From Phormidesmis priestleyi ULC007 (GTDB taxonomy: Bacteria > Cyanobacteriota > Cyanobacteriia > Leptolyngbyales > Leptolyngbyaceae): DNA of 64,000 nucleotides. Location of the stretch: NCBI RefSeq assembly GCF_001895925.1, contig NZ_MPPI01000001.1:314099-378098 (forward strand), read 5' to 3'. The notes under the pieces are model-generated. The model did no database searches and was not told the origin of the DNA. It was given only the letters and a program-made list of their open reading frames with translations. Shown here piece by piece: positions 1 to 10,641 of the stretch (its first letter is position 1; each line of letters opens with the position of its first letter). A program made the translations under genes and the position numbers.

Positions 1-291
1 GATCGAACTGCTTGCATAAACTGAAATTAGTTTTTTCCTTCAGTTCAATTTAGTTCAATCTGCGGCTCGTAATGGCGCTGAACAGCGAAACGATTGCAAT
101 CTCTCTAGAGTTAGAGAAGCTCTAACATCGGTTTAATGATGAATGAGCCTTTCGCTAGAGGCGATCGGAGAGCATAGATTTGTAATGTTGATAGGCGATT
201 TAAATTGATGAGAGTCTAAATCTTATGAGACTTCATCAACCCTTGTAGTAAAGATTTCAAGCCTATCGGTTTGAAGCAAAAAGGAGTATTT

Positions 292-903
292 ATGAATAAA
301 CTTGTTTCTGTCATTAAATCAATTCGTTTAGGTCAGGTTTTGACTGCTTTTCTGGCTGGGATTTTATTGTTCGTTAGCACGGCTTGTGCAGGAAACGCCC
401 AAGCGAGAGTGCCCCAGAGCGAAGTGTCTAGAGGTGCAGGCTCTAACCCAGTTGGACAAAACCAACCCTATGAGGGCGGCATGAATAACTTTAGCGACAC
501 GGCTCCGGGTCAAGCCGCTAAAGGAACTGCTGGAAAAACTAAAGCGCTTGTCGATCGAGCAGAGCGCGACATCAACACCAAGGGGATTGATAGTGTTGAT
601 CAATATGTTGACAATTACCGCTCTGGTGCCCCACTCGGTGAGAGAACGAAAAAGCTGACAGACAACGTAAAAGGAGCAGCTAAGAACACGGCAGATGATG
701 CAAAAGCGATCGGCGATCGAGCCTCTAATGCTAGTGAAAACACACTAAAAGGCGCAAAGAACGCGGCTGGAAATATCAAAGACAATACTGAATATGCTGC
801 GAAGGATGCTGCTCGTAGCGCTAAGGGTGTTGCTAAAGAGGCTGCACAAGCCACTGAAGATGCTGTCAAAAGCACCAATCGCAGGGTTCAACACGCAGAC
901 TAA
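292..903 (+). CDS. LEA-like repeat lipoprotein, function unknown
   Basis: Predicted secreted lipoprotein of 203 residues. The N-terminus has a basic start, a hydrophobic stretch and a lipobox ending in S-T-A-C, so the mature protein is probably lipidated at that Cys. The rest is hydrophilic and low in complexity, with many Ala, Lys, Asp and repeated K-G-A/A-K-N/K-D-A units resembling late-embryogenesis-abundant or apolipoprotein-like amphipathic helices. The ATG at 292 is preferred over an upstream in-frame TTG at 271 because AAGGAG lies just before it. No catalytic motif is visible. A role in stress or envelope protection is inference only. Confidence 0.75.
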   Translation: MNKLVSVIKSIRLGQVLTAFLAGILLFVSTACAGNAQARVPQSEVSRGAGSNPVGQNQPYEGGMNNFSDTAPGQAAKGTAGKTKALVDRAERDINTKGIDSVDQYVDNYRSGAPLGERTKKLTDNVKGAAKNTADDAKAIGDRASNASENTLKGAKNAAGNIKDNTEYAAKDAARSAKGVAKEAAQATEDAVKSTNRRVQHAD

Positions 904-945
904 TCCACAGCGATCGTACTTGTAGACCACACGATTGTTAAGACG

Positions 946-976
946 AAAAAAGCTAGGAGATCATCCTGGCTTTTTT
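946..976. terminator. Bidirectional intrinsic terminator
   Basis: A 13-bp stem (AAAAAAGCTAGGA paired with TCCTGGCTTTTTT, one G-U pair) with a 5-base loop and A/T tracts on both sides. It sits between two convergent genes, the lipoprotein on plus and larC on minus, and can serve both. Confidence 0.85.
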
Positions 977-2319
977 CATGACTGCCGAAGATACCAGGTC
1001 TGTAGAGCAATTCGATGGATTTCTCGCCAAGCGACATTGTGCTGACGGGCAAGCTGGGCACAGTCTTCATATTCTGGCTGCACGTTGACGATCGTGCCGT
1101 CTTTTTGCCGCGCTACTTTGATCTGAACGGTTCCATACTCGGTTTCGACGGGGTGAAATGCCCGATCGAGCCATGATCGCCGCTGAACCGTGTGACGAAT
1201 TCCCAAAGTGCTAGTCTCTCGAAACAAAACTGTTTCACAGGCAAGCTCTTTTTCGGTTGGGCAAATTACCGTCAGCAAGACCCCCGGACGCGATTTCTTC
1301 ATGCCGATCGCTTGAGTAAACACATCCACTGCACCGACCGCAAACAATGCATCAAACACATACCCGATCGCCTGTGGGTTCAGGTCATCAATCTGAGTTT
1401 CGAGAACCGAAATGGTTTCAGAATTGGCAACCAATTGAGGAACGATCGCATCGGACAAAGAATGGGTGTGATGAACCGAATTCTCGTGGATATCTTTCGC
1501 CCCGCCAATCCACAGTCGCAAAATGTTGGGAATTGGCAAATCACGCGATCCGGCACCCAGTCCAATCTTCTGCAACGTCATCGCCGGGGGCGCACCAAAC
1601 TGAGTTGCTAGAGTGGTGACGATCGCTGCCCCGGTCGGGGTGACTAGCTCTCGATCGATGCCATTGCTATAAATGGGTACGTTTCGCAACTCATAGAGCT
1701 TTAGCACGGCTGGCACTGGCACTGGCAACCGACCATGCGCTGCGCGAATCGTTCCCCCTCCCGTCGGCAGTGACGAACAGTAAATGAGATCGAGATCCAG
1801 CCAGTCGAGTCCTAAACAGGTGCCCACTACATCGACGATCGCGTCGATCGCTCCGACTTCGTGAAAATGCACCTGTTCTGCCGGAACTCCATGCACCGCC
1901 CCCTCTGCGTCTGCCAGTTGCCGAAAGATCTTGAGACTCCAGGCTTCAGCCCGTCGAGGCAACTCTGCCCGTTGGATCATCTGCTCAATTTCGGGCAGGT
2001 GCCGCAGTCGCGACCCTGTTTTCTGCTGCTCTTTCGGCTGGTGATGAGCATGATCATGGGCGTGATGATGATGATGTCCTGCATGAGCGTGACCAGTGTG
2101 AGAATGAGCATCCAGCAAGTCAACCCAAACCTTCGTCGCCTGCTGCCCGTTTCGATGAACTAGATCTGCCCGCAAGCGATACTCCTCGGCAATGCCCAAT
2201 CGATCGAGCTTCGCAGTCAGGTAGTCTAAAGGAACGCCTGCACTCACCAGCGCTCCTAAACACATATCCCCTGCAATTCCAGTTGGGCACTCTAGATAAG
2301 CAACTTTTTGCATCGCCAT
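976..2319 (-). CDS. larC: LarC-family nickel pincer cofactor protein (DUF111)
   Basis: LarC is the nickel insertase that completes the nickel-pincer nucleotide cofactor of lactate racemase and related LarA enzymes, acting after LarB and LarE. The 447-residue product shows the family N-terminus (YLECPTGIAGDMCLGAL), the HFHEVGAIDAIVDVVG motif and the C-terminal domain. Residues 72-93 are almost continuous His, a likely nickel-binding segment. Here the protein is one uninterrupted reading frame, unlike Lactobacillus where it is made by frameshifting. No larA, larB or larE lies in the window. A second possible start is two codons downstream. Its 5' end diverges from the Sua5-like gene on the other strand. 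Confidence 0.9.
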   Translation of the reverse strand: MAMQKVAYLECPTGIAGDMCLGALVSAGVPLDYLTAKLDRLGIAEEYRLRADLVHRNGQQATKVWVDLLDAHSHTGHAHAGHHHHHAHDHAHHQPKEQQKTGSRLRHLPEIEQMIQRAELPRRAEAWSLKIFRQLADAEGAVHGVPAEQVHFHEVGAIDAIVDVVGTCLGLDWLDLDLIYCSSLPTGGGTIRAAHGRLPVPVPAVLKLYELRNVPIYSNGIDRELVTPTGAAIVTTLATQFGAPPAMTLQKIGLGAGSRDLPIPNILRLWIGGAKDIHENSVHHTHSLSDAIVPQLVANSETISVLETQIDDLNPQAIGYVFDALFAVGAVDVFTQAIGMKKSRPGVLLTVICPTEKELACETVLFRETSTLGIRHTVQRRSWLDRAFHPVETEYGTVQIKVARQKDGTIVNVQPEYEDCAQLARQHNVAWREIHRIALQTWYLRQS

Positions 2320-2370
2320 AGCAACTCAGATAGTCCCTACACCCTACACCTGATACTTCGTCTTAACTTT

Positions 2371-3048
2371 ATGGCAACCGTTTATAAAATTCATCCTGTC
2401 AATCCGCAGCGTCGAGGCGTTGATCAAGTGGTTAGTGCTCTGCGGAGCGGTGCTGTGATGCTCTACCCGACTGACACAGCTTATGCGATCGGCTGCGACC
2501 TCAACTCTAAATCAGCCGTGCAGCGAGTTCGACAACTCAAGCAAATGTCTAACGATAAGCCGCTCACCTTCTTGTGTCCGTCGCTGTCTAACATTGCTCA
2601 ATATGCAGTCGTGAGTGATCAGGCTTATCGGATTATGAAAGGTCTGGTTCCGGGTTCCTACACGTTTTTGCTGCCAGCAACCAAGCTGGTGCCGAAATTG
2701 GTGATGCACCCCAAACGCAAAACTACAGGCATTCGCGTCCCCGATCATCGCTTGTGTCAAGCTCTGTTAGAGTCACTCGGAAACCCGATCATTTCCACCT
2801 CTGCCCACATTTCCACGAATGATCAACCCGTACCAGCCAAACGCAATTCTGAAAATTTATCGCTAGCGGAACTGTTTGATGCCATGGACGGTCTAGTCGA
2901 TGTAATTGTAGACACTGGAGAAGAACCTTCTGATCAAGTTTCCACCATCTTAGATTTAACGAGCGACGAACCCACTGTAGTTCGGCGAGGGTTGGGATGG
3001 GAAGCGATCGCAGACTTGGCGGTAGTGACCAAAACCTCGGAGGTTTAA
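2371..3048 (+). CDS. Sua5/YciO/YrdC family protein (threonylcarbamoyl-AMP synthase type)
   Basis: Members make threonylcarbamoyl-adenylate from Thr, bicarbonate and ATP for the t6A37 modification of ANN-decoding tRNAs. The 225-residue product contains family signatures: YPTDTAYAIGCD near the N-terminus, the basic KPLTFLC segment, and TTGIRVPDHRLCQALLE plus ISTSAH, which line the nucleotide site. It is the short single-domain YrdC/YciO length, without the C-terminal Sua5 domain. The ATG at 2371 was chosen because the family starts at about this point; an in-frame upstream extension to 2308 would overlap larC. YciO-like paralogues may not do the t6A reaction, so the exact role is uncertain. Confidence 0.85.
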   Translation: MATVYKIHPVNPQRRGVDQVVSALRSGAVMLYPTDTAYAIGCDLNSKSAVQRVRQLKQMSNDKPLTFLCPSLSNIAQYAVVSDQAYRIMKGLVPGSYTFLLPATKLVPKLVMHPKRKTTGIRVPDHRLCQALLESLGNPIISTSAHISTNDQPVPAKRNSENLSLAELFDAMDGLVDVIVDTGEEPSDQVSTILDLTSDEPTVVRRGLGWEAIADLAVVTKTSEV

Positions 3049-3382
3049 GCCACTCTGTCGGTCACAATGCTTGATTCTGGGTTAAAACCACCGAGGTTTG
3101 CGTAAGTCCTATTAAGTTTTTGTCTAGCTGCCACTTTGCCGATCGTCCACGGAAACACAGTAGTATATTGTTTGACAGGTTTGGACGATCGCCTATACGG
3201 AGGCGCTTAGATTGTAGACCCTGCACCGATTTGCGCTGACTCGATTAGACCTCGTGCCAATTAGAGGTTGCGTCGCTTAAAGTGACCAACTGAAGAACTG
3301 ACCTACCGATCGCTAAACTTACCGGAAGACCGGGAAGCATCGTGTAGCCACTGGTGTGCATTACCAAAGTCTGAGTTCCGCT
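3049..3382. other. Intergenic region, no gene seen
   Basis: 334 bases between the Sua5-like and hetZ-like genes. AAACCTCGG at the end of the upstream gene and CCGAGGTTT near 3090-3100 form a long-range inverted repeat that might act in transcript ending, without a T-run. The remainder is probably the hetZ-like promoter and leader; no clear consensus promoter could be picked. Confidence 0.5.
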
Positions 3383-4621
3383 ATGAACACCAAATCCGCA
3401 AAGTCGCTCCCGCATGAAGCAACCTTTCCTGCCGCGATCGAGTCCGATTCTCCATTAGACGCATCAAAGATTGAGTCCAAAGTTGAAGAACTCTCTCCCG
3501 AAACTCAAAAATTAGCCCGTCTTTTAGCCACTGAGCTAGAAGCAGACCTTCAGATCACGGGTCAAGCGATTCAAGCCATCACCGATCGCATCGCGACCGA
3601 AGTTGAGCGCATTTGTCTTAAAAGCGATCGCATTCAGACTTCGGGCGAAATCAGCTCTTGGCGGCTGACGCTGGCGCGTTATCGGCTGCAAAAGTGTGTC
3701 ACTTACTATCGTCTCAATTCGCAGCAAGGTCGCGTCGAGCTACACAGCATTCTCAGCACGATGGTCTATCGCCCGATCGCGCCTGCTCACCTACAACTGA
3801 GCTTTCAAGCCCGCTACAGCCTGATCGAAGACTTTCTGCAAGGCTTTTACACTGAGTCACTCAGAGCCTTCCGACGAGAAAATAAACTAGCAGAAACCTA
3901 TCAGCCCCGCACCCGGCTGCAACTGGCTGAATATATGGCATTTACTGAACAGTATGCCAAGCGAAGAATTACCCTTCCTAGTCAACACAATCAGCAGTTA
4001 GTGATTTTGCGCGCTCAACGGTTTGCGAATCGCCAACCCCACGAAATCGCGGTTGATATTGAAACGGCAATGGAATCGGCAAAAGGAGACGAAGCCGAAG
4101 CTTATGGGCGATCGCCGATTCTAAAAATGATTCGAGAGCAAATGGTCGCTGACAAAGTTGACCCCTCAGAATCGGCGTTGCGCGATCGCGTAGTGGGTGA
4201 GCTAATTCAATATCTCGAATCACAAGGACAGACCGATTGCGTCAATTATTTAACCCTAAAACTTCAAGACCTGTCCGTTCCTGAAATCGACGATATTTTA
4301 TCCATGTCTCCGCGTCAGCGCGATTATCTTCAGCAACGATTTAAATACCATGTTGAAAAGTTTGCCATCTCCCAAAGCTGGAAGCTTGTCCACGAGTGGT
4401 TAGGGGCCGATCTCGACCAAAATCTAGGACTTCCTCCTCAAGAATGGGACGCATTTTTAGCTCAACTTACGCCTGATCAAACCCAGCTTCTCAACCTGAA
4501 GCGAACCGCCACGAGTGACCACGAGATCACTCAAACCCTGAAGTGGACTGCAAAACAACTGCAAAAGCGGTGGGCAGCCCTCCTAGAAACTGCGCGTCAG
4601 GTGCGAAATCAGGCAAAGTAG
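3383..4621 (+). CDS. HetZ-family protein
   Basis: A 412-residue protein that I recognise as HetZ-like over most of its length: RVELHSILSTMVYR, LIEDFLQGFYTESLRAFRREN, LAEYMAFTEQYAKRRI, MSPRQRDYLQQRFKYH and LVHEWLGADLDQNLGL match the pattern of the Anabaena protein. HetZ is a DNA-binding regulator needed early in heterocyst differentiation in Anabaena, and relatives also occur in filamentous species that make no heterocysts. The ATG at 3383 is preferred to an in-frame GTG at 3356. The N-terminal 45 residues are not conserved-looking. The gene stands alone, with no patU or hetR beside it, so a developmental role cannot be assumed. Confidence 0.8.
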   Translation: MNTKSAKSLPHEATFPAAIESDSPLDASKIESKVEELSPETQKLARLLATELEADLQITGQAIQAITDRIATEVERICLKSDRIQTSGEISSWRLTLARYRLQKCVTYYRLNSQQGRVELHSILSTMVYRPIAPAHLQLSFQARYSLIEDFLQGFYTESLRAFRRENKLAETYQPRTRLQLAEYMAFTEQYAKRRITLPSQHNQQLVILRAQRFANRQPHEIAVDIETAMESAKGDEAEAYGRSPILKMIREQMVADKVDPSESALRDRVVGELIQYLESQGQTDCVNYLTLKLQDLSVPEIDDILSMSPRQRDYLQQRFKYHVEKFAISQSWKLVHEWLGADLDQNLGLPPQEWDAFLAQLTPDQTQLLNLKRTATSDHEITQTLKWTAKQLQKRWAALLETARQVRNQAK

Positions 4622-4715
4622 AAGTCCAGAAACTCTGGCATTCAACCCGGACAGCACTTCTCAGCCTGTGTTAAATTGATCATAATCTTGCAGTTCTTTC
4701 TTGCGGCTTAGTGGT

Positions 4716-5981
4716 ATGGCGATCACGAAAAGAGCGATTGTTCTCGGCGCAACAGCCGCCGCAGTCACGGCGGTAACCATTACAGGGTTTGGAATCCAGC
4801 GATCGAAGGTTCAGGCATTTTTTCGTGAAAATCCGAAAGAAGTAGTCGATGAAGTCTGGAACATCATCGATCGCAGCTTTGTCGATGGCACCTTTCATCA
4901 AGTCGATTGGAAAGCCGTTCGCACTCAATATCTCAATCGCGATTACGCCAGCAAAAAAGAAGCTTACGACGCAATTCGCGAGATGCTCAAAAAATTGGGT
5001 GACCCCTACACCCGGTTTATGGATCCAGAAGAGTTTAAGAACATGCAGATTGACACCTCTGGAGAATTGACAGGGGTAGGCATTCAGCTTGCAGCAGACG
5101 AGAAGACCAAGAAGCTGACGGTGATTTCGCCAATAGAAGGTAGCCCGGCTGCGACTGCGGGAATTATCGCCAAAGACATCATTACCAAAATTGACAACAC
5201 AAGCACCGATGGGATGGATGTTAACAAAGCGGTGACGCTAATTCGGGGGCCGGTTGGCTCTCAGGTGCAGCTAACCGTGATGCGTAACAATCAGGAGTTT
5301 AAATATCAGCTTAATCGCGCCAAAATTGAGATTCATCCGGTTCGCTATAGTGGCAAAAAGACCCCAGATGGCAATATTGGCTACATTCGTCTGGTGCAGT
5401 TTAGCGCCAATGCTGCGCCCGAAATGCGGGAAGCCATCCAAAATTTAGAGAAGCAGCAAGTAACCGGGTATGTCTTAGATCTGCGATCGAACCCAGGTGG
5501 CTTACTATATTCCAGTGTAGACATTGCCCGGATGTGGATTCAAGAAGGCGGAATTGTCTCAACGGTTGATCGTCAGGGTGAATCCGATCGCGAAGACGCT
5601 AATCGTCGTGCCCTGACCGATAAACCTCTAGTCGTTCTGGTCGATGGCGGATCGGCGAGTGCCAGCGAAATTCTTTCAGGCGCTTTGCAAGACAACAATC
5701 GCGGCACGATCGTCGGCACCAAAACTTTTGGCAAAGGGCTAGTGCAATCAGTGCGCGGGCTAGGAGATGGCTCAGGGTTAGCGGTGACGATCGCCAAATA
5801 TCTAACTCCTAAGGGTCGCGATATTAACAAGCATGGAATTGACCCCGATGTCGTCATCGAGTTGAGTGACCAACAGCGTCAGGCGCTCGGACGAGATCGC
5901 GACAAGATTGGCACGTCCGAAGATCCTCAGTTTGCCAAAGCGTTACAAGTGTTAAATCAGCAAATCTCTGCTAAAAAATAA
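4716..5981 (+). CDS. C-terminal processing peptidase (S41A, Ctp/Prc family)
   Basis: A 421-residue serine protease that cuts near protein C-termini, in cyanobacteria usually in the lumen or periplasm (CtpA matures D1; CtpB and CtpC have other targets). The N-terminus has a signal or anchor segment (residues 5-25). A PDZ domain follows (about 95-180, GVGIQLA to GSQVQLTV), then the tail-specific protease core with catalytic Ser315 in GSASASE and Lys340 in TFGKG, spaced 25 residues as in plant D1 protease. Which Ctp paralogue this is cannot be decided here. The ATG at 4716 is preferred to an in-frame TTG at 4701. Confidence 0.9.
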   Translation: MAITKRAIVLGATAAAVTAVTITGFGIQRSKVQAFFRENPKEVVDEVWNIIDRSFVDGTFHQVDWKAVRTQYLNRDYASKKEAYDAIREMLKKLGDPYTRFMDPEEFKNMQIDTSGELTGVGIQLAADEKTKKLTVISPIEGSPAATAGIIAKDIITKIDNTSTDGMDVNKAVTLIRGPVGSQVQLTVMRNNQEFKYQLNRAKIEIHPVRYSGKKTPDGNIGYIRLVQFSANAAPEMREAIQNLEKQQVTGYVLDLRSNPGGLLYSSVDIARMWIQEGGIVSTVDRQGESDREDANRRALTDKPLVVLVDGGSASASEILSGALQDNNRGTIVGTKTFGKGLVQSVRGLGDGSGLAVTIAKYLTPKGRDINKHGIDPDVVIELSDQQRQALGRDRDKIGTSEDPQFAKALQVLNQQISAKK

Positions 5982-5987
5982 TTATAG

Positions 5988-6176
5988 TTAGACGGGCTTG
6001 CACTTGCCTGCGCGAATTAAGCCGACTCGACGAGCGATCGCGACTCCTTGTGACTCAAAAGGTCCCCACTGTTCGCGTTGAGTCGATGTCTCCCCAATCA
6101 CCACCTCATCGGCTGGCACAACTTTGCACGAGCCATCTTCTTGTCTGACCACATACCAAGCGTTTGGATTGCTCAT
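5988..6176 (-). CDS. Small conserved cyanobacterial protein, unknown function
   Basis: 62 residues with a pattern I have seen in many cyanobacteria: an N-terminal NPNAWYVVR, then EQWGPFESQGVAIARRVGLIRAGKCKP at the C-terminus. It is convergent with the Ctp gene, with only six bases between stop codons. Similar proteins are sometimes labelled as DDE transposase relatives in automatic annotation, but nothing here (length, no acidic triad) supports that. Function unknown. Confidence 0.65.
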   Translation of the reverse strand: MSNPNAWYVVRQEDGSCKVVPADEVVIGETSTQREQWGPFESQGVAIARRVGLIRAGKCKPV

Positions 6177-6457
6177 TGATTAACGATCTAAACAATTGTT
6201 GACAAATCTCTGAGGACGGCGAGTTTGATACTTGCCTTTAAGTTTTGGGAAACCTTTTGTTGAGGGGTCTAGCTTTTTAGCAAAACTGTAAAAATTCCCT
6301 GAACCGCTCTATAACATCAAGCCCCCTCTAATTCTAGTTGCGTCCTGCCCCCAGTGAAGCTTCTAAATGTCTTCGTAACACTCACTCAGGTGATTACATC
6401 CGCTTCGACCAAGACCCCAAAGATGATATTTAGGGCTTTTTTATACCCACATAGGAT

Positions 6458-7852
6458 ATGACACCAGAACCCCAGCGTCCGTCTATTACGCCTCCCCCCG
6501 CGCCTCGTGTCCCACCTGCGCCGCCCCCACTTATGCGGGTTTCTGCTTACAACACTACGATCGAGGCGGCTGACCTCACGATCGCAAAGATAGGGAACGC
6601 ATCGATGGAAACAATGGTGATGCCTGCTACACCGATGACGACAAACCATTCTTCTCCTACCGCCGTCAGCTCATTTCCGCGCACCTCTGGAACGCCTGCC
6701 GGGGCGGTGCCTTCAACCTCTGCAATGGGAGGGCATCGCCCAGCGTCGCCACCAAACCTTCCTAGCACTGCCCGCAATGCCAATAGTTCGGGTTCTCCCA
6801 CGTTAGAGCAGCTAGTTCGCAATGCTTATGACAAGGGGTTTTCAGACGTTCATATTGGAGTTGGCGAGGTGCCACGCTATCGAAATCGAGGGGAGATTGA
6901 TACGACCGACTGGCCGGTGACCGATCGCGAAACCTTCTTCGGCTGGTTGAGAGAAGTCTTAACGGATGCAGAGATTCAAAAGTTTGAAGAAACTCTAGAC
7001 TTTGATGGCGCGACTCAATACGAGTTTGCACGGGTTCGGATCAACATTTTCGACTCGCTGCACGGCCCTGCGATGGTCATGCGTCTGATTCCGCTAACCA
7101 TTTTGACGATGGAGCAATTAAACCTGCCTCCCGTCCTGAGAGATATTTGTCACTATCACAAGGGTTTAGTGCTGGTGACGGGGCCGACAGGTTCGGGTAA
7201 GTCCACGACGATGGCGGCAATGATTGACTACATCAATAAGGAGATGCCTAAGCACATCATCACGATTGAAGACCCGATCGAGTTCGTTCACAAAAGCCGA
7301 AAAGCCTTGATCAAGCACCGAGAAGTGGGAATCCACACTCACAAGTTTGACAGCGCTCTCAAAGCGGCTCTGCGGGAAGACCCGGATCTAATTTTGGTGG
7401 GTGAAATGCGCGATAAAGAAACCGTCAACACCGCCCTGAAAGCTGCCCAAACTGGACACTTAGTGATGGGAACGCTGCACACCAATAGCGCTGTCAAAAC
7501 GATCGAGCGAATTCTCAGCCTATACAATCCCAGTGAGCAAGAACCGATGCGGGTTTCTCTCGCAGAATCTCTAATTAGTGTCATCGCTCAGGGTTTGTGC
7601 CGCACTACCGATGGCAAACGTGCCGCCTTCCACGACATTTTGATCAATACCGATGCGATTAGAGACTACATTCGCAAAGGTGAGATCGATGAGATTGAAG
7701 CCATCATTCCCAAATGTACGTTTGACGGCATGTGTACCATGAATCAGTCTCTCTACAAACTCTATGAAGAAGGACGGATTACAGAAGAAGTGGCGCTGGA
7801 GATGTCGCCTAAGATTAATGAAATGGCACAGATGCTGAGGGGTCGGGTGTAA
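6458..7852 (+). CDS. Type IV pilus retraction ATPase, PilT/PilU type
   Basis: Hexameric secretion-type ATPase that depolymerises type IV pili, needed for twitching motility and DNA uptake. The 464-residue protein has a Pro/Thr/Ala-rich, probably disordered N-terminus of about 115 residues, a PAS-like N-domain (SDVHIGVGEVPRYRNRGEI), Walker A GPTGSGKST at residues 242-250, the Asp box (ITIEDPIEFVH), Walker B (DLILVGEMRD) and the His box (TGHLVMGTLHT). The AIRNLIRE motif of classical PilT is not obvious: the matching region reads DAIRDYIRKGEI. It stands alone rather than in a pilB-pilT-pilC operon, so a second PilT paralogue (PilT2-like) is plausible. Confidence 0.88.
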   Translation: MTPEPQRPSITPPPAPRVPPAPPPLMRVSAYNTTIEAADLTIAKIGNASMETMVMPATPMTTNHSSPTAVSSFPRTSGTPAGAVPSTSAMGGHRPASPPNLPSTARNANSSGSPTLEQLVRNAYDKGFSDVHIGVGEVPRYRNRGEIDTTDWPVTDRETFFGWLREVLTDAEIQKFEETLDFDGATQYEFARVRINIFDSLHGPAMVMRLIPLTILTMEQLNLPPVLRDICHYHKGLVLVTGPTGSGKSTTMAAMIDYINKEMPKHIITIEDPIEFVHKSRKALIKHREVGIHTHKFDSALKAALREDPDLILVGEMRDKETVNTALKAAQTGHLVMGTLHTNSAVKTIERILSLYNPSEQEPMRVSLAESLISVIAQGLCRTTDGKRAAFHDILINTDAIRDYIRKGEIDEIEAIIPKCTFDGMCTMNQSLYKLYEEGRITEEVALEMSPKINEMAQMLRGRV

Positions 7853-7886
7853 CGATCGCTCGCATCCTTAAACTCCAAACGATTCT

Positions 7887-7922
7887 AAAAAAGGGGAGGA
7901 CATTATCAGTCCTCCCCTTTTT
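7887..7922. terminator. Bidirectional intrinsic terminator
   Basis: Near-perfect stem AAAAGGGGAGGA / TCCTCCCCTTTT with a short loop and flanking A and T runs, between the convergent pilT-like gene and the atpB-atpC operon. Confidence 0.9.
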
Positions 7923-7943
7923 CTGTAGACAAATTAAAAGCGA

Positions 7944-8357
7944 TTAGACTCCACCACCTGCCGCTTGAAGACGAGCACGAGCGCGCTTTAAGGCTTGGGT
8001 TGCTTGAATTTGTTCTTGTTTGTTTGTACTTTGCTGAAGTTGGCTGTAGCGAGATTCAGCTTCGGTGTAGGCAGCACGGGCTGCATCACGATCGATGCTG
8101 TCACCCCGTTCAGCCCCGTTGACTAGAATAGTCACTTCGTTGTTTTCGACTTCAGCGAAGCCACCCATGAGCGCGATCGGCACCCAAGTTTTATCGGCTG
8201 AACGAACGCGCATCACGCCCGTTTCTAGAGCCGTAAGCAAAGGCGCGTGACCGCTCAAAATACCCAGTTGTCCTGTCGTGCTAGGGAGAATCACTTCCTC
8301 AGCGCTAGAATCCCAGACGGTTTTGTCTGGTGCAATCACACGAACGGTTAAAACCAT
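7944..8357 (-). CDS. atpC: ATP synthase subunit epsilon (F1)
   Basis: Epsilon subunit of the thylakoid F1Fo ATP synthase; it couples gamma rotation to the c-ring and inhibits ATP hydrolysis through its C-terminal helices. The 137-residue product has the beta-sandwich N-domain ([37 protein letters not shown]) and the helical C-domain ([17 protein letters not shown]). The ATG at 8357 follows GGAG at a normal distance; an in-frame TTG four codons earlier is not needed. It follows atpB by 77 bases, the usual cyanobacterial beta-epsilon operon, separate from the other atp genes. Confidence 0.95.
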   Translation of the reverse strand: MVLTVRVIAPDKTVWDSSAEEVILPSTTGQLGILSGHAPLLTALETGVMRVRSADKTWVPIALMGGFAEVENNEVTILVNGAERGDSIDRDAARAAYTEAESRYSQLQQSTNKQEQIQATQALKRARARLQAAGGGV

Positions 8358-8434
8358 AATTTTCTCCAAAATAAAAGCAGTCGATAGGGGTGAGTTTTGA
8401 GCCGTCGGAAATCAACTCAAAACTCATTCCGTTT

Positions 8435-9901
<1,467 letters not shown>

Positions 9902-10052
9902 CTAGTGTGTGGTTCAGCTATTACAAACAATTAAAAACTAAAACTTTGCGTGTTATCCGCCATTTCTCAGCTTATCACTGAGGGGTTACAGATGATTAAG
10001 CAGATTTTGGGTTGGAATCGACGCAGACCTTCTCTCTGGCTCCCCTTCAGAT

Positions 10053-10081
10053 CAAAAGCCCCCCACTTTAGCGAGGAGCTT
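10053..10081 (-). terminator. Terminator of the ndhCKJ operon
   Basis: Read on the minus strand: AAGCTCC, a 12-base loop, GGGGCTT, then a short T run. It lies about 35 bases after the ndhJ stop codon and before the atpB promoter region. Confidence 0.65.
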
Positions 10082-10113
10082 GATTTGAGTGACGCGACTC
10101 GGCGGTTTAAAGG

Positions 10114-10641
10114 CTAGTATGCGTCTTGCAGCTCAAAAAAGTCGTGAGCGATATAGTCTTTGCGGAGCGGGTAGCCCACCCAATCGGCAGGCATTAAGAG
10201 ACGCTTTAAACTGGGATGCCCTTCATAAATGATGCCATACATATCAAACGACTCGCGTTCTTGCCAGTCTGCTGCTTTCCAAATCCAATAAACCGACGGC
10301 ACTATAGGATTTTCGCGGGGCAGAAAGACCTTGAGCCGCACTTCATCGGGTCGATCGGCGTTATCACTCAACTTTGCCAAATGATAAAAACTGACCAGCT
10401 CCTGACCAGGGCCGGAATCATAAGCACCTTGGCACTGAAGGTAGTTAAACCCATAAGCTAGGAGCGCGGTCGAAAAAGGAATCAGAAGTTCCGCATCGAC
10501 CTTGATCATTTCAGTACCACTGGCATCTCTTCCTAGAAACTCGTGTTCAAAGCCGTTTTGAGTCAGCCACTTTGAAGTTTTGCCCGCTTCGACGATCGCC
10601 GCTTCGGTTTCAGGCGCGGTAGGTTTGGTTTCTTCAGCCAC
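10114..10641 (-). CDS. ndhJ: NAD(P)H-quinone oxidoreductase subunit J (NDH-1)
   Basis: Matrix-arm subunit (bacterial NuoC relative) of the photosynthetic NDH-1 complex, which passes electrons from ferredoxin to plastoquinone in respiration, cyclic flow and CO2 uptake. The 175-residue product has the family stretch YLQCQGAYD...[43 protein letters not shown] and the C-terminal [14 protein letters not shown]-like segment. Its start overlaps the end of ndhK by 8 bases, indicating coupled translation; it is the last gene of the operon. Confidence 0.96.
   Translation of the reverse strand: MAEETKPTAPETEAAIVEAGKTSKWLTQNGFEHEFLGRDASGTEMIKVDAELLIPFSTALLAYGFNYLQCQGAYDSGPGQELVSFYHLAKLSDNADRPDEVRLKVFLPRENPIVPSVYWIWKAADWQERESFDMYGIIYEGHPSLKRLLMPADWVGYPLRKDYIAHDFFELQDAY

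Noticed and set aside
1192-1611. Plus-strand frame inside larC
   Set aside because: It lies wholly within a clearly coding minus-strand gene and encodes nothing recognisable.
3383-4621. Taking HetZ-family gene as evidence that the organism forms heterocysts
   Set aside because: Relatives occur in filamentous species without heterocysts, and no other heterocyst gene was seen.
5988-6176. 62-residue protein possibly being a transposase fragment
   Set aside because: No acidic catalytic residues, no inverted repeats nearby, and the sequence looks complete and of a small cyanobacterial family.
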